A stretch of 33,350 nucleotides of DNA from an uncultured Clostridia bacterium (GCA_938034165.1 CALHKP010000069.1:1-33350), one strand, 5' to 3'; counted from the first letter of the stretch, positions 1 through 8,248 are shown. Notes: generated by a model not told the origin, from the letters alone. Translations and numbers: made by a program.

Positions 1-31
1 TGGGACATAATCAGTTTCGTTATACTAAGAC

Positions 32-49
32 AATATCACATTTGATACA
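32..49. promoter_or_regulatory. Palindrome related to the sigma-54 activator sites (candidate UAS E)
   Basis: The right half is TGATACA after a 4-base spacer (CATT), with TATCA as the left half. This matches the TGTnTCA-N4-TGATACA sites at 12468, 12508, 20088 and 20202. It sits inside a wider inverted repeat whose 7-base arms are ACAATAT (30-36) and ATATTGT (49-55). No -24/-12 promoter is visible beside it, so its target may lie left of the window, or it may belong to the adjacent GntR-type regulator. Confidence 0.4.
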
Positions 50-52
50 TAT

Positions 53-67
53 TGTTGTTATACAACA
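53..67. promoter_or_regulatory. Perfect palindrome, candidate operator of the GntR-family regulator
   Basis: TGTTGT-TAT-ACAACA is a perfect 6-base inverted repeat with a 3-base centre, ending 11 bases upstream of the -35 box at 79. GntR/FCD regulators usually bind short AT-rich palindromes near their own promoters, so autoregulation is the natural inference. No binding data can be seen here. Confidence 0.45.
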
Positions 68-78
68 GAACATGATTA

Positions 79-107
79 TTGACAAAAAAATCAAGCATCT
101 TTATAAT
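79..107 (+). promoter_or_regulatory. Vegetative (sigma-A) promoter of the GntR-family gene
   Basis: The -35 box TTGACA (79-84) and the -10 box TATAAT (102-107) are both perfect consensus and are separated by exactly 17 bases. The start codon follows 49 bases after the -10 box. Confidence 0.85.
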
Positions 108-156
108 ATATACTTAGGGTTCATATATTATAAAGAGAATAGGAGCAAATTATATT

Positions 157-909
157 ATGGATCAGAATGAGTTACTGGAGAAACTGGATATTCCACAGTT
201 TAAAACACAAGCTGACTTGCTGGCAGATAAGCTGAAGGAACTGATTACAAGCGAAAACTTTGCACAGGGTTTCGTCTTTCCCAACGAGAATGAGTTCTGC
301 AAGCTGCTTAATGTGAGCAGAGGTACACTTAGAGACGCTTACAAAAAACTTGACACACAAGGTTTTATAGAACGAACAAAACAAGGCACATTCGTAAAAT
401 GCAAGGATACCATAGCAAAGCAAGGTAATTTCGCAGCCAGCCTTGAGCTGGCTTCGAGACAGGAAATGCTGGAATTTATATGTGCCTTCGAACCCGAAGC
501 CGCAGCTCTCGCAGCACAGAAAATGACCGACGAAGATTTGAAACAGCTGAAAGCTCTAATGCTTGAATGTGAAAACTGCATTTCAGATCAAAAGGCACTA
601 AACGAGGCAAATTATAAGTTCCACGAATTTATACGACTTCAGACCAAAAACAATCTTGTAATAAGCGCACTTACCGCTTATTACGACATTTTCAGTAAAC
701 AGATTGTAAATATGATTTATGATTTACTCAAGCGTAACGTTGATGATTTCAGAAACAAAGCTCTCGAAGAACACAGACTTCTTTACCAAGCCTTTGTGGA
801 AAGAGATGCTGAAACAGCACGCAAAATTTCGCATAATCACCTGCTTGCTGATATAGAGATTTACAAGAAGCTTAATCAGAGCAATATTGACGAACTACAA
901 AGTGTATAA
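157..909 (+). CDS. GntR-family transcriptional regulator, FadR/FCD subfamily
   Basis: This 250-residue protein has an N-terminal winged helix (about residues 15-85) with the GntR pattern: FPNENEFCKLLNVSRGTLRDA, then a wing ending in QGTFV. A helical FCD effector domain follows (about 100-240). Its metal/ligand-type histidines are visible in KFHEFI, EEHRLLY and HNHLL. Family members are metabolite-responsive repressors or activators of carboxylate, sugar-acid or amino-acid operons. The gene has a consensus promoter and a possible self-operator just upstream. It converges on the catabolic operon at 984-6323, from which it is separated by a shared terminator. That operon is its most likely target, although the divergent LysR gene at 6506 is a competing candidate. 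The AGGAG ribosome site is rather far (about 11 bases) from the ATG. Confidence 0.88.
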   Translation: MDQNELLEKLDIPQFKTQADLLADKLKELITSENFAQGFVFPNENEFCKLLNVSRGTLRDAYKKLDTQGFIERTKQGTFVKCKDTIAKQGNFAASLELASRQEMLEFICAFEPEAAALAAQKMTDEDLKQLKALMLECENCISDQKALNEANYKFHEFIRLQTKNNLVISALTAYYDIFSKQIVNMIYDLLKRNVDDFRNKALEEHRLLYQAFVERDAETARKISHNHLLADIEIYKKLNQSNIDELQSV

Positions 910-924
910 CTTTCAATACTAATT

Positions 925-962
925 AAAAGGGTGCGCATGTACTGAACATGCACACCCTTTTT
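925..962. terminator. Bidirectional intrinsic terminator
   Basis: AAAAGGGTG-c-GCATGT pairs with ACATGC-a-CACCCTTTTT around the 5-base loop ACTGA. There is a T-run on both strands. It lies between the convergent GntR gene and aspartate-dehydrogenase-like gene and can serve both. Confidence 0.9.
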
Positions 963-983
963 CGTGATTTATTTCTTCATATA

Positions 984-1775
984 TTAGTAAAAATATACCG
1001 ACGAAGCTAGATTGTTAAGGAACGAAACAACACTCCATGGAGTGATGCAAGAATTTTTTGCATAAACATTAACTTCAACTGAAGCTCTATCATTAAACAC
1101 TTTGATTCTAAGATCATCGTCATTCGGCATATTGGGATCACCATAGATTTTTATATTTGTACTATCCGGTCCAACCGTTGCCAAGGATGTAGCAACTCCG
1201 ATATTAATGTGCTTTGGAAGTAGCTTGATTGCCTCTGTTGCACTTCCTTCAAAGAGAAGAGTCTTCTTGCCTGTCTGCAAAGGTTCTTCACTAAAGACCC
1301 CTGTTCCTCTATATGTGGAGGCTTCTCTTATCTGTACAAGTTCAGCTTGAGCATCTCCCATAAGCGCAATAGTTTGCATTATATCAAATCCCCCTATTGC
1401 ACCTGATGAAAAATATAGTCTTGCGCCTGCTTCTGCTGCAGTCTTTTTTGCCTCCTCAAAGAATTCACTGTCTGCAAACGCCCCTATTGATAACGGCAGA
1501 AAATCTATCCCACTCTTTAAAACAGGAAGAGCATAAGCTTTGGCAGCTCCAATAGCTGCGGCCTCTGCAACGATTGAAGGCTTATACGAAATAAGCTCTT
1601 CTATATCCTTTGCTATTTTGCAATCAGCTTTCTCGGACAGCTCCGAAAGTTTTTCTTGATTCATTCCGCATATGCACACAAGTTCATACGCCGGCATTTT
1701 TCCCTGACAATATGCATCGACTATAACACTTGCAATGCCTCCATCACCAATCAAAGCAAATTTTTTCTTATCCAC
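984..1775 (-). CDS. Aspartate dehydrogenase-like NAD(P)-binding protein (NadX/DUF108 family)
   Basis: The protein has about 263 residues. The Rossmann motif IGDGGIAS is at the N-terminus, and the middle carries the family pattern SIGAFADSEFF, AGARLYFSSGAIGGFD and LPKHINIGVATSLA. Aspartate dehydrogenases (NadX) interconvert L-aspartate and oxaloacetate plus ammonia with NAD(P). The family normally has a catalytic histidine in an N-x-H-E-I stretch after a DP motif. Here that stretch reads DPNMPNDDDLRI, with no histidine, so the substrate or chemistry may differ. I chose the GTG at 1775 because AAGGAG lies 8 bases upstream; a GTG at 1784 is in frame but overlaps that ribosome site. The gene follows the flavin reductase with only a few bases between and is the last gene of the operon. 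A related imine or amino-acid dehydrogenase role is possible. Confidence 0.75.
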   Translation of the reverse strand: MDKKKFALIGDGGIASVIVDAYCQGKMPAYELVCICGMNQEKLSELSEKADCKIAKDIEELISYKPSIVAEAAAIGAAKAYALPVLKSGIDFLPLSIGAFADSEFFEEAKKTAAEAGARLYFSSGAIGGFDIMQTIALMGDAQAELVQIREASTYRGTGVFSEEPLQTGKKTLLFEGSATEAIKLLPKHINIGVATSLATVGPDSTNIKIYGDPNMPNDDDLRIKVFNDRASVEVNVYAKNSCITPWSVVSFLNNLASSVYFY

Positions 1776-1780
1776 TTGAA

Positions 1781-2359
1781 TCACTCCTTCGATTTTTTAA
1801 ATTTCAATCCCGGTTCAAAAGCCGGAAATGTTCTTTCTCCAATTGACAGATATTCGTTTTCCGCAGTGTTTAAAATAAGCGGATCAATCTTCCTTACATC
1901 AATCTTTCCGTTCTTTTCTACACAGCTTTCATCAACTTGAATATTTACAATCTCTCCTACTACCATAATGTGTGAGCCCACTTCAAAAGATTCCTTTAGA
2001 TTACATTCAAGTGCAAACGGAAACTCTTCAATAAGAGGTGCATCAACACCGCTCTTCGACGGAGTAAGTCCGGATTGTTCAAACTTATCTTCCTCTCTGC
2101 CTGAGACGAGGCCAAAATAATCCACTTCTGCTGCATGCTTAAAATCAGGCACGTTAACAGTAAACGCTTTGTGCAGTTTTATGTTTTCATATGTTTTTCT
2201 TGATTCTCTTATAGAAATCATAATGCATGGTGGCTCCGAGCTGCAGATTCCCGCCCAGGCAACCGTCATTGCATTTGCTCTGAAATCCTCTCCGTATGTT
2301 CCTATTACCAGTGCAGGTGCCGGAAACAGAATATCATCTGCTTTCATTTTAACTTTCAT
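1781..2359 (-). CDS. Flavin reductase-like, FMN-binding split-barrel protein
   Basis: This protein of about 192 residues belongs to the flavin reductase-like split-barrel family. The N-terminus (LFPAPALVIGTYGEDFRANAMTVAWAG) and the segment RKTYENIKLHKAFTVNVP are typical of anaerobe members, which bind FMN and often act as flavin oxidoreductases or electron carriers. The start at 2359 (MKVKMKADD) has AGGAGG 6 bases upstream and is preferred over an in-frame ATG at 2383 inside the end of the previous gene. It sits inside a catabolic operon between a racemase-family gene and an aspartate-dehydrogenase-like gene, so it probably handles a redox step there. The substrate cannot be read from sequence. 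Confidence 0.8.
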   Translation of the reverse strand: MKVKMKADDILFPAPALVIGTYGEDFRANAMTVAWAGICSSEPPCIMISIRESRKTYENIKLHKAFTVNVPDFKHAAEVDYFGLVSGREEDKFEQSGLTPSKSGVDAPLIEEFPFALECNLKESFEVGSHIMVVGEIVNIQVDESCVEKNGKIDVRKIDPLILNTAENEYLSIGERTFPAFEPGLKFKKSKE

Positions 2360-2373
2360 CTGATTCCTCCTAT

Positions 2374-3159
2374 TTAAATCCATCCTGTATAAGGTCTTTG
2401 CTGAACCGCATTTTCCATCCAGTTAATAAGTGTTACAAAATCAAACACCGGAAGCTTTGTTTCTCTCTGAATATCCCACGCATATGGTGGCATATCGCTA
2501 CATTCAAGCAAAATCGCTCCCACATCCGGGTTTTCATCCACTAGCTTTTTGGTTGCGCTGACAACATCATTTCTCACCCCCGCAGGATCAAATGCGCCCT
2601 TATCTTCCATTATGTTACGGAAATTGTCATAATATCACAAATTGCCGATGACAAGATCCTCTGTATCCGTTATACCGCAATTTTTGTATATACTTTCGTT
2701 CAATGCCTCAGCATTTGCTGTCATAACACCGATTTTTTGTCCCGGTTTCAGAAGAGTTCTTATCCACGGAACCTGAACAAGGCTTGAAACCGCAACCGGC
2801 ACATCAAGATCTGCCGCAAGCTGATTCTGAAAATAGCCAAAGAACCCACATGCACCGGAAATAGCTCTTACTCCTTCTTCCTGAAGCTCCTTTGCCGCAT
2901 CCAGAATTGTTTGGTAAACCTCCTGACTTCCGCTGTGCAACGTTGGAGTATCCAGATTCTTAACAGGTTTAAAGCGAACAGGATATTTATATGTCCAGGC
3001 GTTTACAACATTTCCCGGGACCATAGGGTACCAGCTCTTGTCAATCAGCAAAATACCTATACCCTGTCCTGCAAAATTCTGTCTCGGCGGCATTTCAACT
3101 CTACCTGCCTCTTCTAGTGTTTCCGGTGAAGCAAATCCATACATCTTGTTAACGCTCAT
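2374..3159 (-). pseudogene. Aspartate/glutamate racemase-family protein interrupted by an in-frame TGA
   Basis: The reading frame starts at 3159 (MSVNKMYG, with GAAAGGAAA ribosome site) and runs 174 codons to a TGA at 2637-2635. It then continues in the same frame without another stop to 2374. Conceptually this is one protein of about 261 residues. The two halves each carry one of the catalytic cysteines expected in the Asp/Glu/hydantoin racemase superfamily: SGACGFFGYF before the TGA and LLECSDMPPYA after it. Neither half alone would have the two-cysteine active site. The TGA could be a nonsense mutation, a sequencing error, or a recoded codon. An ATG at 2610 could restart translation, but no good ribosome site precedes it. 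The flanking genes look intact, which favours a recent single-base change. Intact homologues act as racemases, isomerases or decarboxylases of small acids. Confidence 0.75.
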
Positions 3160-3190
3160 CTATCTCTTTCCTTTCAACTTCATTAAAGTA

Positions 3191-4870
3191 TTAATCCCAT
3201 TTCTGCATTGCTCCGCCCTTCTCTGCAGGCAAGCAACCTTTCGCATAGGATCTCATGAACCCTCTCATAGTTTTTGGCTCCGGTTTTATATAATTTTTCT
3301 TTCTTTCTTCAATAACAGCATCTTCAACAAGAAGAGTTATTGAACGGTTGTTAATATCTATGTCTATCATATCACCATCTTCAACAAAAGCAATCAGCCC
3401 GCCCGCTGCTGCTTCAGGTGAAATATGACCGACAATCGGACCATGGTTAAAGCCTGAGAATCTTCCATCCGTGATAAGAGCAACGCTTTCATCAAGTCCC
3501 AGGTTGATAATTGCAGAAGCTGTGCTTTCAACCTCTACCATCCCCGGTGCACCTACAGGTCCAGCATATCTTACAACAATAACCGAACCTTCCTCTATCT
3601 TTCCTTCAATGAGTGCATTATACGCCTTTGCATCACTGTCAAACACTTTCGCACTACCAACAAAATGGTGCATTTGTTCTTTGACAGATGACGACCGCAT
3701 AACGCATCCGTTAGGAGACAGGTTACCCTTCAAAATTGCAAGACCTCCGTCTACCGTAAGAGGATTTTCAAGACTTCTGATAATGTCATTCGGAGTATCT
3801 TTTGCCGTCTCAAGAATTTCTCCAAGAGTATGACCGGATACATTTAGAGCATTCTTATGCAGCTGTCCTTCCAACTGTTTAAATATTGCAGGAACACCTC
3901 CAAGGTAAAACAGTTTATCTACCGTATGCTTTCCGCATGGTTTAATATTTGCAATACAAGGTGTCTCATGACTCAATTTGTCAAATAAATCAAGATCTAT
4001 TCCCGGAATCTGAAGTTCATTTCCCAGTGCAAGAAGATGAAGAATTGCATTCAGCGAGCCTCCTATTGCCAAATCCATTCTTATTGCATTTTCGATAGAT
4101 TCTCTTGTAATAATCTTTGATGGCGTCAGATCCTCATAAACCATTTGAACTATTCTCTCTCCGATTCTGTGAGCACTCACCAGTTTATCTGTATAAACCG
4201 CCGGTATTGTTGAGGAATATTCAGGAGTCATGCCAAGTGCTTCAACAAGAACCTGCATTGTGTTTGCAGTTCCAAACAAAGGACATGCACCGGTAGTAGG
4301 ACACGCTCCCATTTCCAATTTACTGATATAAGCAAAGTCAATTTCGTCTTTATTTTTGTTAAGCTCTCCCACGGAACGTTCAAGAACATCTCCCAAAGCA
4401 AGCTCCTCGTTATCAATACGTCCCGAAAGCATCGGACCGCTCACAAAACAAATGGTAGGTTTATCTGTTCTTGCTGCCGCAAGAAGTGTTCCCGGCACAA
4501 TGTTATCGCATCCGGCTGTAAGTATCAATCCATCAAAATGCTGGATATTTGATACAAGCTCGCAACTTCCTGCAACCAAATCTCTCATAGCCATATCCTG
4601 CTCCATGCCACAGTGTCCGATTGAAACCTCTGCACAAGTTGACGGAATTCCGAATTCAAACGGGATTCCTCCTGCATGCCAGATTCCCGATTTAATTGCC
4701 TCGACCTGCTCCCTTAAAGGTTTGTGCCCCGGACTGTGATCCGAAAATGCATTTGCAATACCTATATGTGGTCTGTGTTCAAGTTCTCTTGGATCGTACC
4801 CGCTTCCCTTATATGTAGCCCTGCAATGAGTTGCGATAGGCCCTTCAAATACAGTATTTTTAAAGCTCAT
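3191..4870 (-). CDS. IlvD/Edd-family dehydratase (dihydroxyacid or sugar-acid dehydratase)
   Basis: This protein of about 559 residues is full length for the IlvD/Edd family. These Fe-S enzymes dehydrate 2,3-dihydroxy acids or aldonic acids to 2-oxo-3-deoxy acids. Cluster and active-site motifs are present: STCAEVSIGHC (near residue 79), GCDNIVPG (near 121) and MGACPTTGACPLFGTANTM. The C-terminal swivelling domain carries VRYAGPVGAPGM and LITDGRFSGFNHG. The start at 4870 has AAAGGAG 9 bases upstream; an ATG two codons earlier is too close to that site. It overlaps the end of the transporter gene by about 11 bases, so the two are probably co-translated. No isoleucine/valine biosynthesis genes are nearby, so a catabolic sugar-acid or hydroxy-acid substrate is more likely than biosynthetic dihydroxyacid dehydratase. 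Confidence 0.85.
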   Translation of the reverse strand: MSFKNTVFEGPIATHCRATYKGSGYDPRELEHRPHIGIANAFSDHSPGHKPLREQVEAIKSGIWHAGGIPFEFGIPSTCAEVSIGHCGMEQDMAMRDLVAGSCELVSNIQHFDGLILTAGCDNIVPGTLLAAARTDKPTICFVSGPMLSGRIDNEELALGDVLERSVGELNKNKDEIDFAYISKLEMGACPTTGACPLFGTANTMQVLVEALGMTPEYSSTIPAVYTDKLVSAHRIGERIVQMVYEDLTPSKIITRESIENAIRMDLAIGGSLNAILHLLALGNELQIPGIDLDLFDKLSHETPCIANIKPCGKHTVDKLFYLGGVPAIFKQLEGQLHKNALNVSGHTLGEILETAKDTPNDIIRSLENPLTVDGGLAILKGNLSPNGCVMRSSSVKEQMHHFVGSAKVFDSDAKAYNALIEGKIEEGSVIVVRYAGPVGAPGMVEVESTASAIINLGLDESVALITDGRFSGFNHGPIVGHISPEAAAGGLIAFVEDGDMIDIDINNRSITLLVEDAVIEERKKNYIKPEPKTMRGFMRSYAKGCLPAEKGGAMQKWD

Positions 4871-6323
4871 TTTCATTGTCTCCTTTAGTCTTTTCTTCCA
4901 TCTTGAAGCAACCGGTAAGTGCCATTATCAAGAATATACTGCCGATTATGTATGCATACCATGTATAAGGCATAAAAGCTACTGCGTTATTAATAGGTTC
5001 AATAAAGGTATATGTCTTAGAAACTTCTTTCATCATGGTACAAAACAGAAGTGTTGATCCGCACCATGGAAGAGAATGTCCCCACATACAGTGAACTGCA
5101 CTGCAGAAATTTGCCAGTCTTAAACGACTAATTTTAAATCTGTCACCTATGGTTCGTACAAGAGGTCCACCTACGATAATGGATACAATTGATTGGCCCA
5201 AACAACTTGCGGATATGGACATAATAACCCAGTTAATTACTTCCGCACTTCTAACACTGGTTGCAAATTTCTGAAGCTTATCAAGCAGACGTTCCATTGC
5301 ACCGCCTGCTTGCATTATGTAAGAAACACCAGTTGCAAGTATTATAAGTAAAATAAGTCCTGTGAATCCTGAAACCCCATCAACAATTGCTCCTCCGAAA
5401 ACACCATCTTTAAAACTCAGCATCGCATCTAATTCAAACATATTTAGCGGCAGTCCGATAATGAACACAGCTGCAACACCAACCGAAATTGCCTGAATCA
5501 GGTTATATCCTTTAAATGCAAGAAATACTGTAACTGCAGCAGGAATTATCATAATCAGTCCTTTTGGATCTGCTGTAGCAAGTATATCATCTACTATTTC
5601 CGGATCCATGCTACCGCTTCCACCGCCTGTAACCACAAACAGAACCAGGCAAATCACACCGGCTATCAAAGTTACGGGCAACCTTGATCGTACTACATCA
5701 GAAATAGGGCGTTCCATCGTTGTGGCTGCAACAATTGTTGTATCCGAAATCGGTGCAAGGCTATCTCCAAAAGCTCCGGCCGAAAGAATTGCTCCCGCCA
5801 AAACCATCGGATCTGCATCAAGCGCGATTCCTGCAGGATACATAAACAGTGTAAGGCCGGTGATTGTAGCCCATGCACTGCCAACAGCCGTACAATAAAC
5901 AGCACCCAGTATAAATGCAAAGCCACAGAAAAATCCACCTGTCAAGTGAGCTTTGATTCCAAGCCACATCAATCCTTCCACTAGCCCTGATACCCTTAAC
6001 ATGCTTCCAAAAGCTCCTGCAAAGATATAGCACATTACAGCTGTGAGAATCAACTTTTCAGTCATCCCGTCCACCAGCGCATCAAAGTAATCCGCCTTGT
6101 TCTTTGCAAGCACCAAACCTACTACTATTGCAAACATGCAAATAATATAGAATACTCTCTCATTAGCATATCCCATGAGCGCTGCTCCGACGCACCCTAT
6201 AAGAAATACCAGAAACGGAACAAATGCCATCATTGTTCCTCCGTAAAAATTCAATCTCGGGTCACGCTTAAGCGCTTCACTTTCGGTTTCCATAATTTCC
6301 ACCTTCAAATTTTCTTCATTCAT
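4860..6323 (-). CDS. NhaC-type Na+/H+ antiporter-family membrane transporter
   Basis: A predicted inner-membrane protein of about 487 residues with roughly 11-12 hydrophobic segments. The motif GAFGDSLAPISDTTIVAA matches the signature of the NhaC/MleN branch of the ion transporter superfamily, as does the second-half segment SCLGQSIVSIIVGGP. Members exchange sodium and protons; some (malate/lactate antiporter MleN) exchange an organic acid for its fermentation product. As first gene of a catabolic operon it may import the substrate rather than only control pH; this is inference. The start at 6323 (MNEENLKVE) follows GGGAG by a normal distance. An upstream in-frame ATG at 6401 would add an unlikely basic extension and overlap the regulatory palindrome. 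Confidence 0.85.
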   Translation of the reverse strand: MNEENLKVEIMETESEALKRDPRLNFYGGTMMAFVPFLVFLIGCVGAALMGYANERVFYIICMFAIVVGLVLAKNKADYFDALVDGMTEKLILTAVMCYIFAGAFGSMLRVSGLVEGLMWLGIKAHLTGGFFCGFAFILGAVYCTAVGSAWATITGLTLFMYPAGIALDADPMVLAGAILSAGAFGDSLAPISDTTIVAATTMERPISDVVRSRLPVTLIAGVICLVLFVVTGGGSGSMDPEIVDDILATADPKGLIMIIPAAVTVFLAFKGYNLIQAISVGVAAVFIIGLPLNMFELDAMLSFKDGVFGGAIVDGVSGFTGLILLIILATGVSYIMQAGGAMERLLDKLQKFATSVRSAEVINWVIMSISASCLGQSIVSIIVGGPLVRTIGDRFKISRLRLANFCSAVHCMWGHSLPWCGSTLLFCTMMKEVSKTYTFIEPINNAVAFMPYTWYAYIIGSIFLIMALTGCFKMEEKTKGDNENEL

Positions 6324-6406
6324 TATTATTCTCCCACAATAAGCTCTTCGAACAACTTCCTTAATATATCTCTTGATATATAGCTTGATAATGCGCATCA
6401 TCTTTT

Positions 6407-6423
6407 TTATAATTGTATTATAA
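6407..6423. promoter_or_regulatory. Palindrome in the divergent LysR/transporter control region
   Basis: TTATAATTGTATTATAA is a perfect 7-base inverted repeat around TGT. It contains a T-N11-A pair, the loose signature of LysR-family binding sites. It lies between the divergent LysR gene (6506) and the transporter operon (6323), where an autoregulatory LysR site is expected. Being all A/T apart from one G, it could also simply be promoter -10 sequence. Confidence 0.45.
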
Positions 6424-6505
6424 TTAACAATTGCAAAAAAAAGAACTTCAGATTATTTATGTATCCCATAATAAAACTGAATACCCTTTGTTAACAGGTG
6501 ATTTT

Positions 6506-7378
6506 ATGAATACGAACAAGTACTTTGTCTTTTTAGAAGTTATCGACTGCGGTAATCTTACAAAGGCTGCGGAAAATCTCAACTACAGTCAGCCCGCAAT
6601 TTCCAATATGATTCGCTCAATGGAACAGGAATATGGATTTCCTTTGCTGATAAGAACATCAACAAGAGTAATACCAACAAAAGAAGCCTTGAAAATCATT
6701 CCTCGAATCAGAGAAATTGTTTATAACGAGAACGCCATTCGAGAAGAAGTCAACAGGATAAACAATATCGAAACCGGCAAAATAAGCATTGCCACCTATA
6801 GCAGCGCAATATCGTCATTTTTGCCTGATGTAATTCATACCTTTACTGAAAGGCATCCCTCTATTGAAATTTCACTTATCGAGGGGAACATGAAGGAACT
6901 TGATCTGGCTCTAAAAAACAGAATTGCAGACTTTGCAATTGTTTCTCGGTTTGATTTCCCGGATTACGACTTTATACCCCTTGTACAGGATCGGCTCATG
7001 GCAGTACTTCCTTCCGGTCATCCTCTAACAAAAAAAGATATTGTCACACCGGAAGAGCTGTTTAAGTATCCTATTATTGCACCGGATGAAGACTCTGATA
7101 CAGATTTAAGAGAACTCAGCAGGCTACATAATATAGAGCCGGATATCAAAATACGTTCCAATCAGGACAGCAGTCTTTTGAATCTGGTTGCCTCGAACAT
7201 AGGAGTCACTGTACTTTCAAGCCTCGCTGTTTCGCAACATGACGAAGCTATTGAAACACGGCCACTTGAGGCTTACTACAATTCCAGAACCGTTGGAGTC
7301 TCAGCAATTTCAACAGAAAGTCTTTCACCGGCATGCAGAGACTTCATAGCTATATTGAAAAACTCCGTGGAACTTTAG
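6506..7378 (+). CDS. LysR-family transcriptional regulator
   Basis: A LysR-type regulator of about 290 residues. The N-terminal helix-turn-helix is clear (KYFVFLEVIDCGNLTKAAE, then NYSQPAISNMIRSME, residues 5-45). A periplasmic-binding-protein-like effector domain follows (about 90-290) with IETGKISIATYSS and the LPDVIHTFTERHPSIEISL segment. I chose the ATG at 6506 because AGGTGA sits 5 bases upstream; longer in-frame starts extend into the promoter region without a ribosome site. The gene is divergent from the NhaC-dehydratase operon, the usual arrangement for a LysR activator of its neighbour. It is thus the more probable pathway-specific activator of that operon. The inducer is unknown. 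Confidence 0.9.
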   Translation: MNTNKYFVFLEVIDCGNLTKAAENLNYSQPAISNMIRSMEQEYGFPLLIRTSTRVIPTKEALKIIPRIREIVYNENAIREEVNRINNIETGKISIATYSSAISSFLPDVIHTFTERHPSIEISLIEGNMKELDLALKNRIADFAIVSRFDFPDYDFIPLVQDRLMAVLPSGHPLTKKDIVTPEELFKYPIIAPDEDSDTDLRELSRLHNIEPDIKIRSNQDSSLLNLVASNIGVTVLSSLAVSQHDEAIETRPLEAYYNSRTVGVSAISTESLSPACRDFIAILKNSVEL

Positions 7379-7386
7379 CATTACAC

Positions 7387-7434
7387 AAAAAGGCATGTAT
7401 TCGCAACTCAAATGCAAATACATGCCTTTTTTTA
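7387..7434. terminator. Bidirectional intrinsic terminator
   Basis: AAAAAGGCATGTATT (from 7387) pairs with AATACATGCCTTTTTTT around a 15-base loop. T-runs occur on both strands. It separates the convergent LysR gene and the shikimate-dehydrogenase-like gene. Confidence 0.92.
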
Positions 7435-7447
7435 TTTAAGGATTCAC

Positions 7448-8248
7448 TTAGAGATTATATTCATTTTTTACAAGTTCTATTATGTGTTCATTTTCTTTGT
7501 CATAAAATCCCGGTTTACTCATGAGGTAATTCCCAGCTGCCGTTGCCTGTGCAACTAGCATCTTAAGCCCTCCTGATGCAGGAATTCCAAGAGATTCAGC
7601 CTGCTGCACCAATTTTGTCTTATAAGGATTATATACCACGTCGAAAACACCCTTGCAACTCGGAAACATTTCAAGATTAACAAGTTGTCCGTTTACATCC
7701 GGACGCATTCCAACAGGCGTTGCATTGATAATAAGGTCCGCATCTGTGTGTTCCTTCAAATCATCAAAATTTATCATCATGCATTCTATACCTTTTTCTT
7801 CTTTGATGAAAGGCTTTTCAATTTTTCGGCATGCAACAACAAGTGTTTCTATGCCTCTGTCAGTCAGAGCCTTCTTTATAGTCCGACAAGTTGCCCCGTC
7901 ACCAAGAATAACAGCCTTCTTTCCTTTTATTTCAATGCCGGCAGAATCCATAGCATACAAAAATCCAAGATAATCAGTATTTGTTCCGCACAGATTTCCT
8001 TCTTCATCAAAATACAAGGTATTTACCGCCCCGATTTCTTCTGCAAGTGGTGATACTTTATCACAATAAGGAATTACCAGTTTTTTATATGGAATTGTAA
8101 CCGAAAGTCCTTTGAAATCCCTTGATTCGAGGAGCTTTCTCAAGTCGTTCTCTTCAATTGACACAAGTTCCCATGGGTATCCCAGCGATTCATGAATAAA
8201 CTTCGAATAACTGTGCTTCATATTTGCACCAACACTACCGTACAACAT
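7448..8248 (-). CDS. Shikimate/quinate dehydrogenase-like protein (AroE family)
   Basis: A protein of about 266 residues with the AroE fold order: substrate domain, then NAD(P) domain. Catalytic and binding residues are recognisable: SVTIPYKK (Lys near 55), GAVNT (Asn near 76), GTNTDYLGF (Asp near 92) and the late GLKMLVAQ. The dinucleotide loop is atypical: LGDGATCRTIKKAL in place of the usual GAGGAxRA. The following ACRKIEKP lacks the usual NADP-binding NR(T/S) signature, so NAD use or a different substrate is possible. The start at 8248 has GGAGGG upstream and overlaps the permease stop by 14 bases. It is the last gene of the mutase operon, with no other aromatic-pathway gene nearby. This suggests a catabolic or side-pathway dehydrogenase rather than housekeeping AroE. 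Confidence 0.8.
   Translation of the reverse strand: MLYGSVGANMKHSYSKFIHESLGYPWELVSIEENDLRKLLESRDFKGLSVTIPYKKLVIPYCDKVSPLAEEIGAVNTLYFDEEGNLCGTNTDYLGFLYAMDSAGIEIKGKKAVILGDGATCRTIKKALTDRGIETLVVACRKIEKPFIKEEKGIECMMINFDDLKEHTDADLIINATPVGMRPDVNGQLVNLEMFPSCKGVFDVVYNPYKTKLVQQAESLGIPASGGLKMLVAQATAAGNYLMSKPGFYDKENEHIIELVKNEYNL

Noticed and set aside
2600..2660. Selenocysteine codon with SECIS in the racemase-family gene
   Set aside because: The TGA is not at either conserved cysteine, and the weak A/T hairpin after it lacks a recognisable SECIS apical loop. A point mutation is simpler, though not proven.
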